In this document: piece after piece, positions 1 to 8,480 of the stretch
Numbering within the stretch: the first letter of the stretch is position 1
Layout of the letters: every line of letters begins with the position of its first letter
Assembly (NCBI RefSeq): GCF_003258705.1
Contig: NZ_CP029480.1
Span: 4,340,001-4,404,000, forward strand
DNA: 64,000 nucleotides
Source of the DNA: Arcticibacterium luteifluviistationis
GTDB taxonomy: Bacteria > Bacteroidota > Bacteroidia > Cytophagales > Spirosomataceae
Reading direction: 5' to 3'
The notes under the pieces: generated by a model
What the model saw: only the letters and a program-made list of their open reading frames with translations
The model's database searches: none
What the model was told of the DNA's origin: nothing
Position numbers and translations under genes: made by a program

Positions 1-230
1 CTCAGCGTGGTGCACTAGACTGGTGGAAGCCTTTCCGTGATGCTACTAAGCCAGTTTTTGAGAAACTTTACGAATCTGTAAAATCACAAAACGAAGCTGA
101 AATTTCTATTACACGTAACTCTCAATCAGATTACCGTGAGAAATTAGAAATCGAATTGGCTGAACTTCGTGACTCTGAAATGTGGAGAGCTGGTAAAACA
201 GTAAGAAGTCTTCGTCCAGAGAATGCTTAA
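1..230 (+). CDS. ilvC: Ketol-acid reductoisomerase, C-terminal end (partial)
   Basis: The frame beginning at base 3 reads 75 codons to a TAA at 228-230 and is cut by the window edge. The visible end contains RGALDWWKPF near the start, NSQSDYREKLE in the middle, and finishes EMWRAGKTVRSLRPENA. This matches the C-terminal knotted helical domain of class II IlvC as I know it, including the typical RPEN ending. IlvC reduces and isomerises 2-acetolactate or 2-aceto-2-hydroxybutyrate with NADPH in valine, leucine and isoleucine synthesis. The next gene is ilvA, which supports the call. The N-terminal Rossmann domain is outside the window. Confidence 0.85.
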   Translation, partial: QRGALDWWKPFRDATKPVFEKLYESVKSQNEAEISITRNSQSDYREKLEIELAELRDSEMWRAGKTVRSLRPENA

Positions 231-254
231 GAGATAAGTCTCGATATTATATTT

Positions 255-290
255 AACCAGAAAGGGCTTGTCTCTTTCTGGTTTTTTGTT
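255..290 (+). terminator. Rho-independent terminator after ilvC
   Basis: A perfect 10-bp inverted repeat (AACCAGAAAG at 255-264 and CTTTCTGGTT at 274-283) with a 9-nt loop is followed by a T-rich tract. It lies 25 bases after the ilvC stop, so ilvA probably has its own promoter or depends on readthrough. Confidence 0.85.
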
Positions 291-330
291 TTTAAGCTAT
301 TGATATTTGTGCATCACTTCACGTTCAATT

Positions 331-1578
331 ATGAAACTTCCAGAATTAGATAATATATATACCGCTGCAGAACTACTGACAGGCATAGTTACGCACACTC
401 CTTTACAGCATAATTTAAACCTTTCGGAAAAGTTAGGGGCTAATATTTATTTAAAACGTGAGGACTTGCAGTTGGTGCGTTCATATAAACTAAGAGGTGC
501 ATATAACAAAATGGCCTCCCTTAGCAAAGATGTTTTAGAGAAAGGGGTAATATGTGCATCGGCAGGAAATCATGCTCAGGGCGTAGCGTGGGCCTGCCAT
601 AAATTAAAGACGAAGGGTACTATTTTTATGCCTACCACCACACCAGCCCAAAAAATAAAACAAGTAAAGTTTTTCGGTGGAACATGGATAGATATTCAAT
701 TGGTTGGAGACTCTTTTGATGACGCTTCTGTAGAAGCAAAGGAATATACCACTAAATCTGGTGGAACATTTATTCACCCTTTTGATGATTTACAAGTTAT
801 AGAAGGTCAAGGGACAGTGGGCCTTGAAATTTTTAAGGATGCTGATTTTAAAATTGATTATGTTTTGTTCGCAATAGGTGGCGGAGGTTTAGCTTCTGGT
901 ATCTCTACCGTTTTTAGCCAGTTAAGTCCCAGAACCAAGCTTATTGGGGTGGAGCCATCTGGAGCAGCAGCCATGAAGGCATCTATTGATGCTGATGAGC
1001 TTGTTGTTTTGGAAGAAATGGACAAGTTTGTAGATGGAGCTGCCGTGGCAAAAGTAGGGGAGATAACCTTTGATATTTGTAAGAAGAGTCTGTCAAAAGT
1101 CATTCTTGTACCGGAGGGAAAAGTCTGTTCCGTGATTTTAGATTTATACAGTGAAGAGGCTATTGTGGCAGAGCCAGCAGGGGCTTTAAGCATTGCCGCA
1201 CTTTCTGAGGTACAAGACGAAATAAAAGGGAAGAATGTAGTTTGTATTATAGGTGGCGGCAATAACGATATCCTCAGGATGGAGGAAATACGGGAGCGTT
1301 CGCTAATATATGAGGGCTTAAAGCACTATTTCATTATACGCTTTGCTCAAAGAGCAGGAGCCATGAAAGAGTTTTTAGATGATGTACTTAGTCCAACAGA
1401 TGATATTGTGTTTTTCGAATATTCCAAAAAGACGGCTAGAGAAAGAGGACCAGCAATGGTAGGAATCATTATCAAAAAAAGGGAGGATTTTGATGGCCTC
1501 GTCCAAAGGATGGTGGATGCTAGGATAAAATATACCTACATCAATGACAAGCCAGAGTTGTTTGAGTTTTTGGTTTGA
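331..1578 (+). CDS. ilvA: Threonine ammonia-lyase (threonine dehydratase)
   Basis: A 415-residue PLP enzyme that deaminates L-threonine to 2-oxobutanoate, the first committed step to isoleucine. PLP lysine K53 lies in SYKLRGAYN, the substrate loop SAGNHAQG is at about 77-84, and the phosphate-binding GGGG is at 183-186. The last 95 residues form the ACT-like regulatory domain (AQRAGAMKEFLDDVL...), so this is the feedback-regulated biosynthetic type. I chose ATG 331; an in-frame TTG at 307 would add eight residues unlike the family. It follows ilvC, with a terminator in between. A catabolic TdcB-like role is unlikely because the regulatory domain is present. Confidence 0.93.
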   Translation: MKLPELDNIYTAAELLTGIVTHTPLQHNLNLSEKLGANIYLKREDLQLVRSYKLRGAYNKMASLSKDVLEKGVICASAGNHAQGVAWACHKLKTKGTIFMPTTTPAQKIKQVKFFGGTWIDIQLVGDSFDDASVEAKEYTTKSGGTFIHPFDDLQVIEGQGTVGLEIFKDADFKIDYVLFAIGGGGLASGISTVFSQLSPRTKLIGVEPSGAAAMKASIDADELVVLEEMDKFVDGAAVAKVGEITFDICKKSLSKVILVPEGKVCSVILDLYSEEAIVAEPAGALSIAALSEVQDEIKGKNVVCIIGGGNNDILRMEEIRERSLIYEGLKHYFIIRFAQRAGAMKEFLDDVLSPTDDIVFFEYSKKTARERGPAMVGIIIKKREDFDGLVQRMVDARIKYTYINDKPELFEFLV

Positions 1579-1735
1579 TTGGGTTTCGTGGTAGAGAAAG
1601 ATTGAAGCTCTCAGGCTTCTCGGTTTCATGGAGAAATGTTTTCTATTCAAATTCAAGCCTTTTAGGCTTGTGAAGACGTTCATTCATCAATTGAATTCAC
1701 GATTTTTCCAGTAGTTTTTTAGTATTTCGAAAACG

Positions 1736-1808
1736 GAAGCCCCGAGGGATTCAATGTGAATAGAAGAAAAAAGTGGGTATTGTAGCAACCCTGATGGGGT
1801 TGAATTCT
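1736..1808. repeat. REP-like intergenic element (candidate)
   Basis: The 234-base gap between two convergent genes holds no credible gene. It contains GCCCCGAGGGATTCAATGTG, then about 20 A-rich bases, then the hairpin CAACCC-TGATG-GGGTTG (1786-1802) followed by AATTC. From memory, this layout (GC-rich palindrome, TTCAATGTG-like tract, second palindrome) resembles short dispersed repeats common between genes in Cytophagales. Only one copy is visible here, so dispersal is inferred. Confidence 0.4.
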
Positions 1809-1812
1809 ATAT

Positions 1813-2511
1813 TCATATTTTGAAATCAAGTCCCTTCATCTTCAAATAAAGCTGAGCCAAAACACCGACATCCCTTCCACAATACTCCTTAATCTTTTCT
1901 AAATCATTCTCTTCGTGATAAACACGGTTTACATCAGCCCCAGAAATGTCTGATTTACTGCTTGGGATATCAAAAACTGCGGCTAATAAATCTAATGAAG
2001 TGAATTTCTTATAGTCGCCAAACTTCCATAGTTCCATAGTGTCAATATGGTTTATCTCCCATGGTTTCTTGCCACCTAAATCTAAAGCATCAGGCAGTTT
2101 TAGGCCATTTATAAGCATTCGGCGAGATAAATAAGGGAAGTCAAACTCTTTACCGTTATGGGCACAGAGCTGGAGAGAGTTTTTGGCCTTGTGTCTATCT
2201 ACTATTTCAGAAAACTGCTGTAGAAGTTCTTTTTCAGAGTTAGCACTTAAAACTTTGGTCTTAAGACTTAGCTCTTTGTTCTCATTCATGTAAAGTCCGC
2301 CAATGCCAATGCAGATTACCTGACCAAATTCGGAGTAAATGGCTGCTCGCTCATTGTATATCTCGGCAGAAGTAAGGGATTCGTCGTTTTTTAAGTATGA
2401 AGCTTTTTTGTCCCAAAGAGGTTTAAATCTGTCGGGTAGCTCTTCATAAGTTTTATAGAGAGCAGCGGTTTCTATATCTAGAAAAAGTATGTTAAAAAGT
2501 AGTGGATCCAT
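1813..2511 (-). CDS. Predicted 3'-5' exonuclease, PolB exonuclease-like (DEDDy)
   Basis: A 232-residue protein that looks like a stand-alone RNase H-fold exonuclease of the type related to the proofreading domain of family B DNA polymerases. The Exo I motif LFLDIET is near residue 10, Exo II is in HNGKEFDFPYLSRRM near the middle, and Exo III is YCGRDVGVLAQLY near the C-terminus, with the D of GRD placed as a DEDD acidic residue. No polymerase domain is attached. The substrate is probably single-stranded DNA or RNA ends, which is an inference. It is transcribed after ypdA with a 30-nt gap, so the two may share a transcript. Confidence 0.75.
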   Translation of the reverse strand: MDPLLFNILFLDIETAALYKTYEELPDRFKPLWDKKASYLKNDESLTSAEIYNERAAIYSEFGQVICIGIGGLYMNENKELSLKTKVLSANSEKELLQQFSEIVDRHKAKNSLQLCAHNGKEFDFPYLSRRMLINGLKLPDALDLGGKKPWEINHIDTMELWKFGDYKKFTSLDLLAAVFDIPSSKSDISGADVNRVYHEENDLEKIKEYCGRDVGVLAQLYLKMKGLDFKI

Positions 2512-2541
2512 ATGTTAAAGATAAAAGAATCCATTTAGATA

Positions 2542-3507
2542 TTATCTTTTATTCAATATTGACTGTACTATTTGTTCAGCATGTACCCTAGAGTTCTCAA
2601 TGAATAGGCTATGCGTGTTCATGCCACCACATACCACACCTGCTAAATACACATTAGGCATATTAGTTTCCATGCTTGTTTCGCTGTATTCTGGTTTCAT
2701 GATTTTGTCTTTTGATAGATTGATGCCTATTTTCTCTAAAAAAGCTAGGTTTGGTTGATAGCCAGTCATAGCTATTACCCAATCATTGTCAATGGTTTTT
2801 ATACCTTCTGGAGTTTTAATAGACACCGTATTGTCAGTGATACTGTCAATGCTAGATGAAAAGTAGGCTTTTATGGAGCCTTCTTTTATTCTATTTTCAA
2901 TGTCTGGTTTTACCCAATATTTTACACGCTGACCTATTTCTTTTTCTCTAACCACTATGGTTACATCTGCACCCTTTCTCCACGTTTCCATGGCAGCATC
3001 TACGGCAGAGTTACTTGCTCCTACTACCAAAACCTTTTGAAATGCATAAAAGTTAGGGTCTTTATAATAGTGAGTGACTTTAGGGAGGTCTTCGCCGGGT
3101 ACGTCCATTAAGTGCGGTATGTCATAAAAACCAGTACAGATGATGACGTTGGAGCTCTTGTATTCCGATTTTGAGGTTTTGACAATATACTCGTCTCCAT
3201 TAGCTTTAATGTTTTCTACGCTTTCAAAAAGCTTGACATTAAGACTCCACTGACTTGTCACTCTTCTATAATATTCTAAAGCTTCAGTACGTGTAGGTTT
3301 TGAGTTTACGGTCATAAACGGAACATTGCCAATTTCCAGCCTTTCAGATGTGCTGAAAAAAGTCATGTTTAAGGGGTAATTATAAAGTGAATTAACCAAA
3401 GCCCCTTTTTCAATAATTACGTAAGAGAGGCCATTTTTTTTAGCCTCAATTCCGCAAGCTAGGCCTATTGGACCTGCACCTACTATTATTATATCCGTTT
3501 CTGTCAT
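2542..3507 (-). CDS. ypdA: YpdA family flavoprotein, putative bacillithiol disulfide reductase
   Basis: A 321-residue FAD/NAD(P)H oxidoreductase. Residues near the N-terminus read IIVGAGPIGLACGIEA (FAD dinucleotide fold). A second fold, VVGASNSAVDAAMETWRKG, sits near the middle for NAD(P)H, and the ending NMPNVYLAGVVCGG is typical of thioredoxin-reductase-like flavoproteins. No CxxC redox pair is visible, as in YpdA. In Firmicutes, YpdA reduces bacillithiol disulfide, and many Bacteroidota make bacillithiol; whether this strain does cannot be seen here. I start at ATG 3507 (MTETDIIIV); 22 more in-frame codons upstream look like leader. Confidence 0.8.
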   Translation of the reverse strand: MTETDIIIVGAGPIGLACGIEAKKNGLSYVIIEKGALVNSLYNYPLNMTFFSTSERLEIGNVPFMTVNSKPTRTEALEYYRRVTSQWSLNVKLFESVENIKANGDEYIVKTSKSEYKSSNVIICTGFYDIPHLMDVPGEDLPKVTHYYKDPNFYAFQKVLVVGASNSAVDAAMETWRKGADVTIVVREKEIGQRVKYWVKPDIENRIKEGSIKAYFSSSIDSITDNTVSIKTPEGIKTIDNDWVIAMTGYQPNLAFLEKIGINLSKDKIMKPEYSETSMETNMPNVYLAGVVCGGMNTHSLFIENSRVHAEQIVQSILNKR

Positions 3508-3556
3508 TATTTGCACTATTTTTAAAACGTAGTATTTAACTATCTGTAAGAGGGAA

Positions 3557-3564
3557 CAAAGATA
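3557..3564 (-). promoter_or_regulatory. Possible -7 element for ypdA
   Basis: On the minus strand this reads TATCTTTG, an exact TAnnTTTG, 50 bases upstream of the chosen ypdA start. No clear TTG lies 17-20 nt further upstream (GTT is there), so support is partial. Confidence 0.3.
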
Positions 3565-3793
3565 AAATGTCAATTGGTTCTGAACGAGCTAGAAATTAAT
3601 TGTGTTTGAAATTTATTAAGGTAATAGCTTAATAATCTTATTTGATTGTTTTCTCGTTAAGAAAAGGCGATTTTTGCAGCCCGTAAACCGTTATGTGTTT
3701 GCGGGATATATTTGTTTGCTATAGTAGAAATACTTCTTACCCCAAGAAGAGAATAATAGATAAAGATGCCTGGCGGGGAACAGGAAAAAGAAT

Positions 3794-5140
3794 ATGGAAG
3801 GATTAATTATGGCTGGTCAGCTTTTGCTTGGCCTTACTGTTTTGGTAGGATTACACGAGTGGGGGCATTTTATTGCTGCTAGAATCTTCGGTATCCGTGT
3901 AAACAAGTTTTACATATTTTTTGATTTCTTATTTCCACTGCCAAACGTTTTAAACTTTGCACTATGGAAAAAGAAAAAAGGCGATACAGAGTATGGCCTT
4001 GGATGGTTTCCAATGGGTGGTTATGTAGACATTGAAGGTATGATTGATGAGACAAAAGATGCCTCAAAACTTGCTGAAGAACCACAACCTTATGAGTTTA
4101 GAGCTAAGCCAGCTTGGCAAAGACTAATTGTAATGCTTGGTGGTGTTATAGTTAATATAGTTTTAGGTGTTCTTATTTTTTGGGGAATGACTTACAAGGC
4201 CGGTGATAATTACCTGTCAATGGACGAAGTCAATAAGTTGGGCATAGTAGCTCATCCTATAGCTGAAGAAATTGGCCTAAAAACCGGTGATAAGATTATT
4301 GGAGTAGCAGGAAATAAAATCGAAAACTTTTCTGAAGCCATGGGCTCAGATGTGGTTTTAGGAGAGAATGTTTATTATACTGTTGAAAGAGACGGTAAGT
4401 CAATTGAAATTCCGATTCCAAATGATTTATATGAGAAACTTTCTGATGAAGAGAGCGAAGGCTTTATTGATGCTTTGCAAACTTTTAGCGTAGGAGAGAT
4501 AGTTCCAGATATGCCTGCAGAAGATTCTGGATTAGAGGAAGGGGATAGAATACTTAGTTTTAATGGAGAGAATGTTACTTACTATCATCAGTTTTCAGCC
4601 TTAGCGGCTAAGAACTCTGGAAAGGAAATAGAACTAGCTGTAAAGCGAGGAGATGATACTGTAACTATAAAACCTACACTAACAGAAGATGGTAAATTAG
4701 GATTTCAATCTGTTCCTGACTTAAACTATAGTCATGTAGACTTAGGTGTGGGTCAAGCTTTTGTAATGGGTTCTGGTAGAGCGTTTTCTGTTATTACTGA
4801 TAATATTAAAGGGTTCAAAAAGATTTTCACGGGTCAGGTTTCTGCTGGAAAAGCATTAGCAGGTCCTGTAGGGATTGCAAGAAAGTTTTATGGTGGTGTT
4901 TGGGACTGGACTAGGTTCTGGATGATTACTGGTATGCTTTCTATGGCTTTGGCTTTTATGAACTTATTGCCAATTCCTGCTTTGGATGGTGGACATGCAG
5001 TGTTATTGATTTATGAAATGATTTCTGGAAGGCAGCCTTCTCCTAAATTTATGGAACGTACCCAACAGATAGGAATGGTGATTTTGCTAGGGCTTCTAGC
5101 TTATATAATGTTCAATGATACTATGCAAGCACTCTTCTAA
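3794..5140 (+). CDS. rseP: RIP metalloprotease RseP (site-2 protease)
   Basis: A 448-residue inner-membrane zinc protease. The HExxH site H21-E-W-G-H25 lies in the first membrane segment, and the second zinc-ligand motif is LPIPALDGGHAV close to the C-terminus, between membrane segments. Two PDZ-like stretches are visible (PIAEEIGLKTGDKI and MPAEDSGLEEGDRIL). RseP cuts membrane-anchored anti-sigma factors within the bilayer; which substrate it uses here cannot be told. An internal ATG at 3809 is an alternative start. The gene is followed one base later by a DUF6702 gene. The 286-base gap before it carries a TATATTTG (3707-3714) without a good -33 partner. Confidence 0.92.
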   Translation: MEGLIMAGQLLLGLTVLVGLHEWGHFIAARIFGIRVNKFYIFFDFLFPLPNVLNFALWKKKKGDTEYGLGWFPMGGYVDIEGMIDETKDASKLAEEPQPYEFRAKPAWQRLIVMLGGVIVNIVLGVLIFWGMTYKAGDNYLSMDEVNKLGIVAHPIAEEIGLKTGDKIIGVAGNKIENFSEAMGSDVVLGENVYYTVERDGKSIEIPIPNDLYEKLSDEESEGFIDALQTFSVGEIVPDMPAEDSGLEEGDRILSFNGENVTYYHQFSALAAKNSGKEIELAVKRGDDTVTIKPTLTEDGKLGFQSVPDLNYSHVDLGVGQAFVMGSGRAFSVITDNIKGFKKIFTGQVSAGKALAGPVGIARKFYGGVWDWTRFWMITGMLSMALAFMNLLPIPALDGGHAVLLIYEMISGRQPSPKFMERTQQIGMVILLGLLAYIMFNDTMQALF

Positions 5141-5141
5141 A

Positions 5142-5639
5142 ATGAAAATTGGGCTTAGATACATTTATGTTTTAATGACCCTTGGTCTTATTTCTTTTGG
5201 CTTTGCTAAGCATGATTTTCATACGTCCTTAACGGAAATGAAATTTAATCCCTCATCTAACTCTTTTGAGATTACGATGAGGGTTTTTACTGATGACTTT
5301 CAGCGGGCAATAGAAGAAAGTAGTGGTAAGACGAGTGTGATTCTTAGTGATGAGGAGTTTGAGCCGTTTATAAAAAAGTATATTCGCAAGCACTTTGCTT
5401 TTGTAAAAGGAAAGGACGTTAAGTTTGCCCATTACCTCGGAATAGAAGCTGAGCCAGATGCCTCATGGATATATTTAGAGTTGCCTTATTCTAAAGAATT
5501 AGAAAGCTACAGTATTCTCAATACTGTTTTAATGGAGTTATTTGACGACCAAAATAACCTTTTGAATGTCCTAAAAAATGATGCTAGGCACACACTGATA
5601 TTTGCAAAGGATTCCAAATTGCAAAGCTTTCCTCTGTAA
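5142..5639 (+). CDS. DUF6702 family exported protein
   Basis: A 165-residue protein with an N-terminal hydrophobic segment (LRYIYVLMTLGLISFGFA) that looks like a signal peptide, followed by KHDFHTSLTEMKFN and a beta-rich body. The H-x-x-H-x-S-x-x-E start after the signal peptide is what I associate with DUF6702 proteins of Bacteroidota. Function is unknown. ATG 5142 follows the rseP stop by one base, so the two are almost certainly co-transcribed and perhaps translationally coupled. It probably resides in the periplasm. The family call rests on memory of its N-terminal motif. Confidence 0.65.
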   Translation: MKIGLRYIYVLMTLGLISFGFAKHDFHTSLTEMKFNPSSNSFEITMRVFTDDFQRAIEESSGKTSVILSDEEFEPFIKKYIRKHFAFVKGKDVKFAHYLGIEAEPDASWIYLELPYSKELESYSILNTVLMELFDDQNNLLNVLKNDARHTLIFAKDSKLQSFPL

Positions 5640-5660
5640 ATCATAGAACTTCTTTGAATA

Positions 5661-5696
5661 GTATGCTTGCATACGAATTTTTCTCTTCTAACTTTG
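5661..5696 (+). promoter_or_regulatory. marR promoter with overlapping palindrome
   Basis: TTG at 5667-5669, a 19-nt spacer and TAACTTTG at 5689-5696 give an excellent Bacteroidota promoter. A palindrome GTATGC-TT-GCATAC (5661-5674) covers the -33 element. Placed 26 bases before a MarR gene, it is the natural candidate for a self-repression operator. Confidence 0.7.
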
Positions 5697-5721
5697 TTGC
5701 TTAGAATTCCAGTCTTATATC

Positions 5722-6189
5722 ATGAAGAAAGAAGAAACAATAGACTTCCATATTAAATGGACTTGGCACGCTGTTTCCAGGATGTACAATGTTTATGCGG
5801 CTCAAAATGACATGACAATGTCTATAGGCTATGTACTCCTGAATATAGACTTAGAACACGGTACACCAGCTACCAAGATAGGTCCATCTATTGGTATGGA
5901 GCCAAGAAGCTTGACGCGAATGCTAAAGTCTTTGGAAGCCAAAGGTTGGATTTATAGAGAGACCGATGTAAAAGACAAGCGTTTTGTGAATGTATTTTTA
6001 ACGGAAAAAGGAAAGGCAAAACGTTCTTTTGCAAGAGAGGGTGTTATCGCTTTTAATAATGCTATAAATGAGGTTATACCACAAAAGGATTTAACGGTCT
6101 TTATTGAGGTGTTAGATAAAATTAAAGAAACCGTAGAAAAGCAAGCATCTGACCCAAAAGCGGGAATAATGGCATTAGATTTGGCGTAA
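5722..6189 (+). CDS. MarR family transcriptional regulator
   Basis: A 155-residue winged-helix protein. The recognition region reads GTPATKIGPSIGMEPRSLTRMLKSLEAKGW, and the wing contains the family mark ETDVKDKRFVNVFLTEKGK (D-x-R before the beta turn). Helices at both ends should form the dimer interface. Such regulators usually sense small lipophilic or phenolic ligands or oxidants; the ligand is unknown here. It is preceded by a strong promoter overlapping a perfect palindrome, which suggests autorepression, and is followed after 22 bases by a small exported protein that may share its control. Confidence 0.9.
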   Translation: MKKEETIDFHIKWTWHAVSRMYNVYAAQNDMTMSIGYVLLNIDLEHGTPATKIGPSIGMEPRSLTRMLKSLEAKGWIYRETDVKDKRFVNVFLTEKGKAKRSFAREGVIAFNNAINEVIPQKDLTVFIEVLDKIKETVEKQASDPKAGIMALDLA

Positions 6190-6211
6190 GTTTTCTATTT
6201 TTGGTCAAAAT

Positions 6212-6661
6212 ATGAAAAAAGCATTTCTTCTTTTGTCCATAGTGATTGGCCTAAGCGAAACCTCTAAAGCACAGAGTGTTGCGTATTACCCTTTTAGCTC
6301 TATTCTGTCGGTTTCAACAAACCCTGAACTTCGTGTATGGGGAGATTTAAGATTCCAGACAAATTCCTTTTTTTCTTCCTTAAGTACAGAGATTGCTCCA
6401 GCTATAAATCTAAATAATAATGATAAAGGTCGTTTTTATTTAGGCGGGGGTGCCCGGTTGAATTATTTGGCTACTCTTCAAGACAATGATATCTTAGAAG
6501 GTTTTTTCTTTAATGCTGGTGTTCGTTCAGCTCCTTTTGATAAGTATCCACAAGTACAGATAGCTTTTGAACTTTCCCCTTATGTGGCTAGCGACTTTGA
6601 GTCGGGTCTATTAAGAACCCGACTCGGTGTAGCTTATAATTTTTCTAGAAAAAGTAAGTAG
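6212..6661 (+). CDS. Small exported beta-rich protein of unknown function
   Basis: A 149-residue protein that I do not recognise. It starts with a signal peptide (MKKAFLLLSIVIGLSETSKAQ, cut expected after the AQ). The rest alternates hydrophobic and polar residues in short strands (GRFYLGGGARLNY, EGFFFNAGVRSAP, PQVQIAFELSPYV) and ends RTRLGVAYNFSRK. The pattern looks like a small outer-membrane beta-barrel, as the strands end in aromatic residues. It sits 22 bases after the MarR gene and ends 3 bases from the convergent ctpA gene, so no room remains for a terminator. Confidence 0.6.
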   Translation: MKKAFLLLSIVIGLSETSKAQSVAYYPFSSILSVSTNPELRVWGDLRFQTNSFFSSLSTEIAPAINLNNNDKGRFYLGGGARLNYLATLQDNDILEGFFFNAGVRSAPFDKYPQVQIAFELSPYVASDFESGLLRTRLGVAYNFSRKSK

Positions 6662-6664
6662 GAT

Positions 6665-8308
6665 TTATTTTCCTAAGTTTTTTGCTTCTTCAAAATGACT
6701 CATTGCAGCTTTTAGCATTTCATCATCCTTTCCAATTACCTTATAGAAAGAGTTGCTAAGACCATTTGTGTCTTTCCAAATACTTCTTGCAATTAAGGCT
6801 TTTACTTGCCCTTGAATAAAGCTCTTTGACTTCGCATAGTCTTTGGCTACATACTCAATGCCTAAAGACTCTCCTTTTTTGATGATTTCTTTAAGCATCG
6901 CGTCAGTTACGTTAAAACTTTTAAGGAAACTGTTGAAAGGCATTTTGTTTAGCTTGTCAGCATTATCATTCGAATATTCCAAGGCATATTCTCTAATAAT
7001 ATTAGTGCCGTATAGCTCCATGAGATACCTGCTAATATGTGTAGTGTCTCTGCTCACAAAAACATCAGGAGTAATTCCGCCGCCACCATAAACGGTTCTT
7101 CCGCCCATCGTCTTGTATTGGTTTTTAACGTCATTTTTGATGCTATCCGCTGAGAAAAATTCACCGTGCTCGCTTCTTTCGTTTAATTCGCCATAGTAAT
7201 CTTGCAAATCGCCTGAAGTATATGGTTTTTGAATACTTCTTCCTGATGGAATATAGTACCTAGAAATTGTCAATCTTAATTCTGAGCCATCTGATAAAGA
7301 AATTGGTGCTTGCACTAAACCTTTTCCAAAAGTTCTTCTTCCTATAATTAAGGCTCTATCATAATCTTGTAAGGCTCCAGAAACAATTTCAGATGCTGAT
7401 GCACTTCCTTCATCTACTAGAACTACTAAAGCACCTTTCTCGAAGACTCCCTTATGCCTGGCGTACATTTTACGGTCGTTACGGTCGTCTTTTCCGTCAG
7501 TATACACAAGTACGTCGTTTCCGGAGATAAACTCATCGGCTATAGCTGTAGCTCGTTCTAGGTATCCGCCAGGGTTTCCTCTTAAATCTAAGACTAGTTG
7601 GGTCATGCCCTCACTTTTTAACCCTTTAAGACCTGCTAAGAATTCATCATATGTAGTTTCTGAGAATCTATTGATTTTTATATAACCAGTTATTCCATCC
7701 TCCATGAGGTAAGATGCATCCACCGAGTAAGTAGGTATTTTGTCTCTTAAAACAGTGAATTCTAAAGGCTCTTTGAAGCCCTTACGCTTAATTTTCATTT
7801 TAACCTCTGTTCCTCGCTCTCCTCTAAGGGTATTGAATATTAAACGGGTGTTAAGTTGCTCTCCAGTTAAATCCACGTCGTTCGCTTCTAAAATAGCATC
7901 ACCACTTAATATTCCAACCTCTTCAGACGGTCCTCCTGAAAGTGGTGTAACGACATAAACAGTGTCGTTAAAAACATTAAACTCTACACCAATTCCATCA
8001 AAACCATTTTGAAGTTCCGACATAGCCAATTGGGCTTCTTTGGCAGGAAGGTATGCTGTGTGTGGGTCAAGTTTTTCTAACATCTTGGTGATGCCGTATT
8101 CTGCAAGAGAATCTGTGTCAACAGGGTCTACATAACTTCTATCTATGTAAGTTAGAATTTCCTTGAACTTACTGGAAGACTTGATTACATCGCCAACCAT
8201 GTTTTGGTTGCCGAAGAATTTTGCACCTATTTGAATACCGGCAACTAAGGTTATTGCTACAATAATCGGAATTCGGATAGTGAACTTACTATTTTTTATC
8301 TTTTGCAT
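6665..8308 (-). CDS. C-terminal processing peptidase, S41 family
   Basis: A 547-residue protease of the CtpA/Prc group. An N-terminal hydrophobic segment at about residues 11-30 anchors or exports it. A PDZ domain (GFDGIGVEF ... LSGDAILEANDV) covers roughly 95-185. The catalytic core holds LRGNPGG (about 242-248), GSASASE with Ser304 as the likely nucleophile, and FGKG with Lys329; the 25-residue Ser-Lys spacing equals that of E. coli Prc. Such enzymes trim exported or envelope proteins from the C-terminus. A long C-terminal extension of about 180 residues follows the catalytic part, common in Bacteroidota. It is probably monocistronic; nadA lies 172 bases upstream on the same strand. Confidence 0.9.
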   Translation of the reverse strand: MQKIKNSKFTIRIPIIVAITLVAGIQIGAKFFGNQNMVGDVIKSSSKFKEILTYIDRSYVDPVDTDSLAEYGITKMLEKLDPHTAYLPAKEAQLAMSELQNGFDGIGVEFNVFNDTVYVVTPLSGGPSEEVGILSGDAILEANDVDLTGEQLNTRLIFNTLRGERGTEVKMKIKRKGFKEPLEFTVLRDKIPTYSVDASYLMEDGITGYIKINRFSETTYDEFLAGLKGLKSEGMTQLVLDLRGNPGGYLERATAIADEFISGNDVLVYTDGKDDRNDRKMYARHKGVFEKGALVVLVDEGSASASEIVSGALQDYDRALIIGRRTFGKGLVQAPISLSDGSELRLTISRYYIPSGRSIQKPYTSGDLQDYYGELNERSEHGEFFSADSIKNDVKNQYKTMGGRTVYGGGGITPDVFVSRDTTHISRYLMELYGTNIIREYALEYSNDNADKLNKMPFNSFLKSFNVTDAMLKEIIKKGESLGIEYVAKDYAKSKSFIQGQVKALIARSIWKDTNGLSNSFYKVIGKDDEMLKAAMSHFEEAKNLGK

Positions 8309-8448
8309 ATTTTCTCGTTAATAGGAGGGTGTCTTGATAACTGTTAAAAGGCATGCTTTAGTTTCCCAAACGAAAGCAAAGTTTTCCTTCATTAATTTCA
8401 ATACGTAAAACAATGGCCATATGACCACAACTAATTATTAATAAACTA

Positions 8449-8473
8449 GACACGAAGGTGTTTGTTTCGTGTC
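8449..8473 (-). terminator. Hairpin downstream of nadA
   Basis: GACACGAA (8449-8456) pairs perfectly with TTCGTGTC (8466-8473) around a 9-nt loop, just past the nadA stop. On the minus strand the tail is TAGTTTATT, so it is a modest terminator. Confidence 0.5.
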
Positions 8474-8480
8474 AAATGGT

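Noticed and set aside
307-330. Earlier TTG start for ilvA
   Set aside because: The extra eight residues do not resemble the family; ATG 331 gives the usual N-terminus.
858-1262. A 134-codon frame on the minus strand inside ilvA
   Set aside because: It is antisense to a well-conserved enzyme, its protein is Ser/Pro-rich without family features, and no promoter serves it.
3693-3806. A 37-codon frame starting ATG before rseP
   Set aside because: It overlaps the rseP start in another frame, and the composition (Arg, Lys, Trp rich) looks random.
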